A stretch of DNA of 64,000 nucleotides from Pseudomonas fluorescens (GTDB lineage Bacteria > Pseudomonadota > Gammaproteobacteria > Pseudomonadales > Pseudomonadaceae), in the NCBI RefSeq assembly GCF_005938625.1, contig NZ_VCNJ01000029.1, forward strand, positions 271,633 to 335,632. Direction: 5' to 3'. This document shows positions 61,089 through 64,000 of this stretch, piece after piece. The position numbers were made by a program, and so were the translations under genes. Every line of letters starts with the position of its first letter. The first letter of the stretch is position 1. A model generated the notes under the pieces. It ran no database searches, had not been told where the DNA came from, and saw nothing but the letters and a program-made list of their open reading frames with translations.

Positions 61089-61309
61089 GTGCTCGTCCTT
61101 GATCCGCTGTCTTCTGAATCTAGAACCACGGCGCGGTCGCAATGTTCAGATTCTTCTACGCAACTGCATTTAAAGCGTAGTGAACCCCGGGTGAATTGCC
61201 TCCCCAAGTGCAGGACGCCGATCAGCGGCCAATCCCGAAAGGGCAAGACTTCCCGCGCAAAAACCGGATAATGGCCGCCATTCGTTTAGCCGTATTCTGG
61301 TAATCCCGC

Positions 61310-63514
61310 ATGGAAATCAAGGTCAACTTTCTCGACAACCTTCGACTTGAAGCCAAGTTCGACGACTTCACGGTGATCGCCGATCAGCCCATCCGCTACA
61401 AGGGCGATGGTTCGGCACCGGGGCCGTTCGACTACTTTCTGGCGTCGTCGGCGTTGTGTGCGGCTTACTTTGTGAAGTTGTACTGCGACACGCGCAACAT
61501 CCCGACTGAAAACATTCGCCTGTCGCAGAACAACATCGTCGACCCGGAAAACCGCTATAACCAGATCTTCAAGATCCAGGTCGAGTTGCCGGCGGACATT
61601 TCCGAGAAAGATCGTTTGGGCATCTTGCGTTCCATCGACCGCTGCACAGTGAAGAAGGTCGTGCAGACCGGCCCGGAATTCATCATCGAAGAAGTCGACA
61701 ATCTCGACGCCGATGCCCAGGCGCTGTTGATGCCGGTGGCCGGATCGGACGCAGGCACCTTCATCGCCGGCAAGGACCTGCCGCTGGAGCAGACCATCGC
61801 CAATATGTCGGGGATTTTGGCCGACTTGGGCATGAAGATTGAAATCGCCTCGTGGCGCAACATCGTGCCCAACGTCTGGTCGCTGCACATCCGCGACGCC
61901 CATTCGCCAATGTGCTTCACCAACGGCAAGGGCGCGACCAAGGAAGGCGCGCTGGCTTCGGCATTGGGCGAGTTTATCGAGCGCCTGAACTGCAACTTCT
62001 TCTACAACGACCAGTTCTGGGGCGAGGAAATTGCCAATGCCGAGTTCGTGCATTACCCGGACGAGCAATGGTTCAAGCCGGGGCCGAAAGACGAGCTGCC
62101 AAGCGAGATTCTCGACGACTACACCCGCAAGATTTACGACCGTGACGGCGAGTTGCGCGGCTCGAACCTGTTCGACACCAACTCCGGCAACACCCAGCGC
62201 GGCATTTGCTCGCTGCCGTTTGTGCGTCAGTCGGACAATGAAGTGGTGTACTTCCCGTCCAACCTGATCGAAAACCTCTACCTCAGCAACGGCATGAGCG
62301 CCGGCAACACGCTCGCCGAAGCGCAGGTGCAGTGCCTGTCGGAAATCTTCGAACGCGCGGTCAAACGCGAGATCCTCGAAGGCGAAATGGCCCTGCCGGA
62401 CGTACCGCAAGCAGTGCTGGAGAAGTACCCGAGCATCCTCGCCGGCATCAAAGGCCTGGAAGAACAGGGCTTCCCGGTGCTGGTCAAGGACGCGTCGCTG
62501 GGCGGTGAATTCCCGGTGATGTGCGTGACCCTGATGAATCCGCGCACTGGCGGCGTGTTCGCCTCGTTCGGCGCACACCCGAGCCTGGAAGTGGCACTGG
62601 AACGCAGCCTCACCGAATTGCTGCAGGGGCGCAGCTTTGAAGGTTTGAACGACTTGCCGCAGCCGACCTTCTCCGGTCAGGCGGTTACCGAGCCGAACAA
62701 CTTCGTCGAACACTTCATCGACTCCAGCGGCGTGGTGTCGTGGCGCTTCTTCAGTGCCAAACCGGACTTCGAATTCGTCGAGTGGGACTTCTCCGGCCAA
62801 GGCGAAAACTCCAACGCCGAAGAAGCCGCGACGCTGTTTGGCATCCTTGAAGACATGGGCAAGGAAGTCTACATGGCGGTCTACGAGCACATCGGTGCCA
62901 AGGCCTGCCGGATTCTGGTGCCGGATTACTCGGAGATCTACCCGGTCGAAGACCTGATCTGGGACAACACCAACAAAGCCCTGCAATTCCGCGCCGACAT
63001 CCTCAACCTGCACAACCTGAGCAAAGTCGGCCTGCGTAACCTCGCCCAAGGCCTGGAAAACAGCGAACAGGACGATTACACCGAGATCACCACGCTGATC
63101 GGCGTCGAGTTCGACGACAACACGCCGTGGGGCAAGCTGACCATTCTGGAACTGCGTCTGCTGATCTGTCTCGCTCTGCAGAAGTACGAGCAGGCCAAGG
63201 ATCTGGTTGAAGCCTTCCTGCAGTACAACGACAACACCGTCGAACGTGGCTTGTTCTATCAAGCGGTCAACGTGGTGCTGGAGATGGAACTCGATGAAGA
63301 CCTCGAGCTGGAAGACTACGAAGCCAACTTCCGCCGGATGTTCGGTGAAGAGCGTATGGATGCGGCGATTGGCTCGGTCAATGGCAGTGTGCGCTTCTAT
63401 GGCCTGACGCCGACCAGTATGAAGCTGGAAGGGCTGGATCGGCATTTGCGGTTGATCGAGAGCTATAAAAAGCTGCATTCGGCGCGGGCAAATGTGACGG
63501 CCTCTTCGGACTGA
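61310..63514 (+). CDS. ycaO: OsmC-YcaO fusion protein
   Basis: A 734-aa protein. The N-terminal ~130 residues are an OsmC-like domain (YKGDGSAPGPFDYFLASSAL). They are followed by a YcaO domain with the ATP-binding motifs ALASALGEFIERLNC and QVQCLSEIFERAVKREI, and a helical C-terminal extension. E. coli YcaO assists RimO in beta-methylthiolation of ribosomal protein S12, so a housekeeping role is likely. It is not a RiPP cyclodehydratase: no partner protein or precursor gene lies nearby. Terminators follow it. Confidence 0.9.
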   Translation: MEIKVNFLDNLRLEAKFDDFTVIADQPIRYKGDGSAPGPFDYFLASSALCAAYFVKLYCDTRNIPTENIRLSQNNIVDPENRYNQIFKIQVELPADISEKDRLGILRSIDRCTVKKVVQTGPEFIIEEVDNLDADAQALLMPVAGSDAGTFIAGKDLPLEQTIANMSGILADLGMKIEIASWRNIVPNVWSLHIRDAHSPMCFTNGKGATKEGALASALGEFIERLNCNFFYNDQFWGEEIANAEFVHYPDEQWFKPGPKDELPSEILDDYTRKIYDRDGELRGSNLFDTNSGNTQRGICSLPFVRQSDNEVVYFPSNLIENLYLSNGMSAGNTLAEAQVQCLSEIFERAVKREILEGEMALPDVPQAVLEKYPSILAGIKGLEEQGFPVLVKDASLGGEFPVMCVTLMNPRTGGVFASFGAHPSLEVALERSLTELLQGRSFEGLNDLPQPTFSGQAVTEPNNFVEHFIDSSGVVSWRFFSAKPDFEFVEWDFSGQGENSNAEEAATLFGILEDMGKEVYMAVYEHIGAKACRILVPDYSEIYPVEDLIWDNTNKALQFRADILNLHNLSKVGLRNLAQGLENSEQDDYTEITTLIGVEFDDNTPWGKLTILELRLLICLALQKYEQAKDLVEAFLQYNDNTVERGLFYQAVNVVLEMELDEDLELEDYEANFRRMFGEERMDAAIGSVNGSVRFYGLTPTSMKLEGLDRHLRLIESYKKLHSARANVTASSD

Positions 63515-63536
63515 TTGGATTATTGCCGCTGATCAG

Positions 63537-63566
63537 AAAAGCCAGGCAGTTGCCTGGCTTTTCTTT
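63537..63566 (+). terminator. Intrinsic terminator of ycaO
   Basis: AAAAGCCAGGCA (63537-63548) pairs with TGCCTGGCTTTT (63551-63562), running into TTTTCTTT. It starts 22 bases after the stop and is a textbook rho-independent terminator. Confidence 0.9.
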
Positions 63567-63671
63567 ACACGCGATGTTTTGCCTATTCAGCAAAACTGCG
63601 TTGATGCAACGTCAACGAGAGTAAGGTTGTCTGGAGATTTTTCGTCGATTGAAGATAAAAGCGCTTTTTAG

Positions 63672-63702
63672 CAACTGCGCAAGAAGTTGCGCAGTTGTTT
63701 TT
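63672..63702 (+). terminator. Second terminator-like hairpin
   Basis: CAACTGCGCAA (63672-63682) pairs exactly with TTGCGCAGTTG (63687-63697), loop GAAG, followed by TTTTT then A-rich sequence. It shares the word TTGCGCA with the long palindrome downstream. Another stem, GCTGC...ACGCC with GGCGTGCAGC, lies between them (63723-63753). Confidence 0.6.
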
Positions 63703-63754
63703 AAAAAACATCCGTAAAAAACGCTGCAGGCCACGCCGTTAAAGGCGTGCAGCC

Positions 63755-63800
63755 AAGTGCGCAACTTTTTGCGCAGTACTGCGCAAAAAGTTGCGCACTT
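63755..63800. repeat. 46-bp perfect palindrome upstream of hcp
   Basis: Bases 63755-63800 are a perfect palindrome: AAGTGCGCAACTTTTTGCGC then the centre AGTACT then the exact inverse. The word TTGCGCA and its complement occur repeatedly. It lies about 70 bp before the sigma-54 promoter of hcp, where an enhancer-binding protein could sit, but it could equally form a cruciform or a transcription barrier. Confidence 0.7.
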
Positions 63801-63868
63801 ACGGCGGCTCTTCCCGGCTGCAATAGCTACTTCTGTTGAAGTTGTTTACACAAGTTGTTGATGAATAA

Positions 63869-63884
63869 TGGCAATGTAATTGCT
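63869..63884 (+). promoter_or_regulatory. Sigma-54 (RpoN) promoter of hcp
   Basis: TGGCAATGTAATTGCT matches the -24/-12 consensus TGGCAC-N5-TTGCA/T, with GG at 63870-63871 and GC at 63882-63883, exactly spaced. The start of transcription would be near 63895, about 73 bases before the hcp ATG. hcp genes under RpoN control are known in other Gram-negatives. Confidence 0.75.
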
Positions 63885-63967
63885 GGCATGAAAGTTGATA
63901 TTTCCAAGCTCGCACGGACAGGCAATGGTGCCTGTCGCTTGTGTCTTTTGAGCAAGGAGAGCATTCC

Positions 63968-64000
63968 ATGGCAACCCCCGCGTACATGTCCGTCACTGGC
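63968..64000 (+). CDS. hcp: Hcp, type VI secretion tube protein (5' end only)
   Basis: The first 11 codons, MATPAYMSVTG, are identical or nearly so to the start of Pseudomonas Hcp proteins (secreted hexameric tube subunit of the type VI apparatus, also an effector chaperone). AAGGAGAGCATTCC precedes the ATG. The gene continues beyond the window. Its own promoter and terminator-insulated position suggest an orphan hcp, often paired with vgrG and effector genes downstream. Confidence 0.75.
   Translation, partial: MATPAYMSVTG

Noticed and set aside
61286..63478. A ~730-codon open frame on the minus strand
   Set aside because: It lies exactly antisense to the intact OsmC-YcaO gene. Long antisense frames are usual in GC-rich genes, and its translation is Val/Gln/His-rich with no domain.
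61310..63514. YcaO as a RiPP azoline cyclodehydratase
   Set aside because: It carries the N-terminal OsmC domain of the housekeeping type, and no precursor peptide, E1-like partner or dehydrogenase lies nearby.
63885..63901. A second sigma-54-like site TGGCATG-AAAG-TTGAT
   Set aside because: The near-invariant GC at -12 is replaced by GA; the site 15 bases upstream is a far better match.

Overview
The window reads as a chromosomal segment of a Pseudomonas of the fluorescens group. This is inferred from the high-GC background, the paired REP elements (arms of the type TGTGGGAGCGAGC / GCTCGCTCCCACA), several small families I know mainly from Pseudomonas (DUF6124, DUF2790, DUF6555-like), and an Hcp start (MATPAYMSVTG) at the right edge. 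No rRNA, tRNA, CRISPR array, transposase or prophage module was seen.

Left third (1-27,800). It holds the end of an autotransporter, two saccharopine-dehydrogenase-like oxidoreductases, and an AT-richer patch with an unknown 119-aa protein plus an MFS exporter. An acyltransferase-3 enzyme follows, then the first DUF6124 gene with a long structured leader. Next come small housekeeping and unknown genes (GFA, HhH-type glycosylase-like, HEAT repeats), a frameshifted HIT hydrolase, an amino-acid permease, a thioesterase and an ABC exporter. A complete tripartite efflux operon (HlyD-type adaptor, DHA2 MFS pump, NodT-type outer-membrane channel, aldo/keto reductase) is divergent from its probable TetR regulator. 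Mug, an HSL-type hydrolase and TspO close the region.

Middle (28,000-43,100). A divergent four-gene cluster of unknown function includes two translationally coupled glycine/alanine-rich membrane proteins. It is followed by a CSS-motif EAL phosphodiesterase, a tyrosine-phosphatase/autotransporter fusion flanked by REPs, an AraC regulator and a 2OG-Fe(II) oxygenase. A strikingly AT-rich two-gene insert encodes an OLD-family ATPase/TOPRIM nuclease and an overlapping UvrD-like helicase, the Gabija (GajA-GajB) anti-phage architecture.

Right third (43,100-64,000). A second DUF6124 gene carries a matching structured leader. Then come a TetR/MFS pair and a two-gene operon whose larger product resembles the HBL/NHE alpha-helical pore-forming toxins, with a perfect hairpin between the cistrons. 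MsrA, a TetR/O-methyltransferase pair with a clear operator, and an accessory cluster (ART-like protein, Ser/Thr kinase, membrane-anchored protein) follow. After these are a TonB-dependent receptor, a polyphosphate kinase 2 with a frameshifted N-terminus, a REP cluster, a CHASE4-PAS-GGDEF-EAL protein and an OsmC-YcaO protein. A hairpin-dense intergenic region with a sigma-54 promoter leads into hcp.

The most unusual items are the shared DUF6124 leader with three mutually complementary loop elements, the HBL-like toxin pair, the Gabija-like insert, the kinase/ART-like cluster and the glycine-rich membrane-protein cluster. Two single-base frameshifts in A-runs (HIT, PPK2) may be sequencing errors. 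All family assignments come from motifs and memory; no database search was possible.
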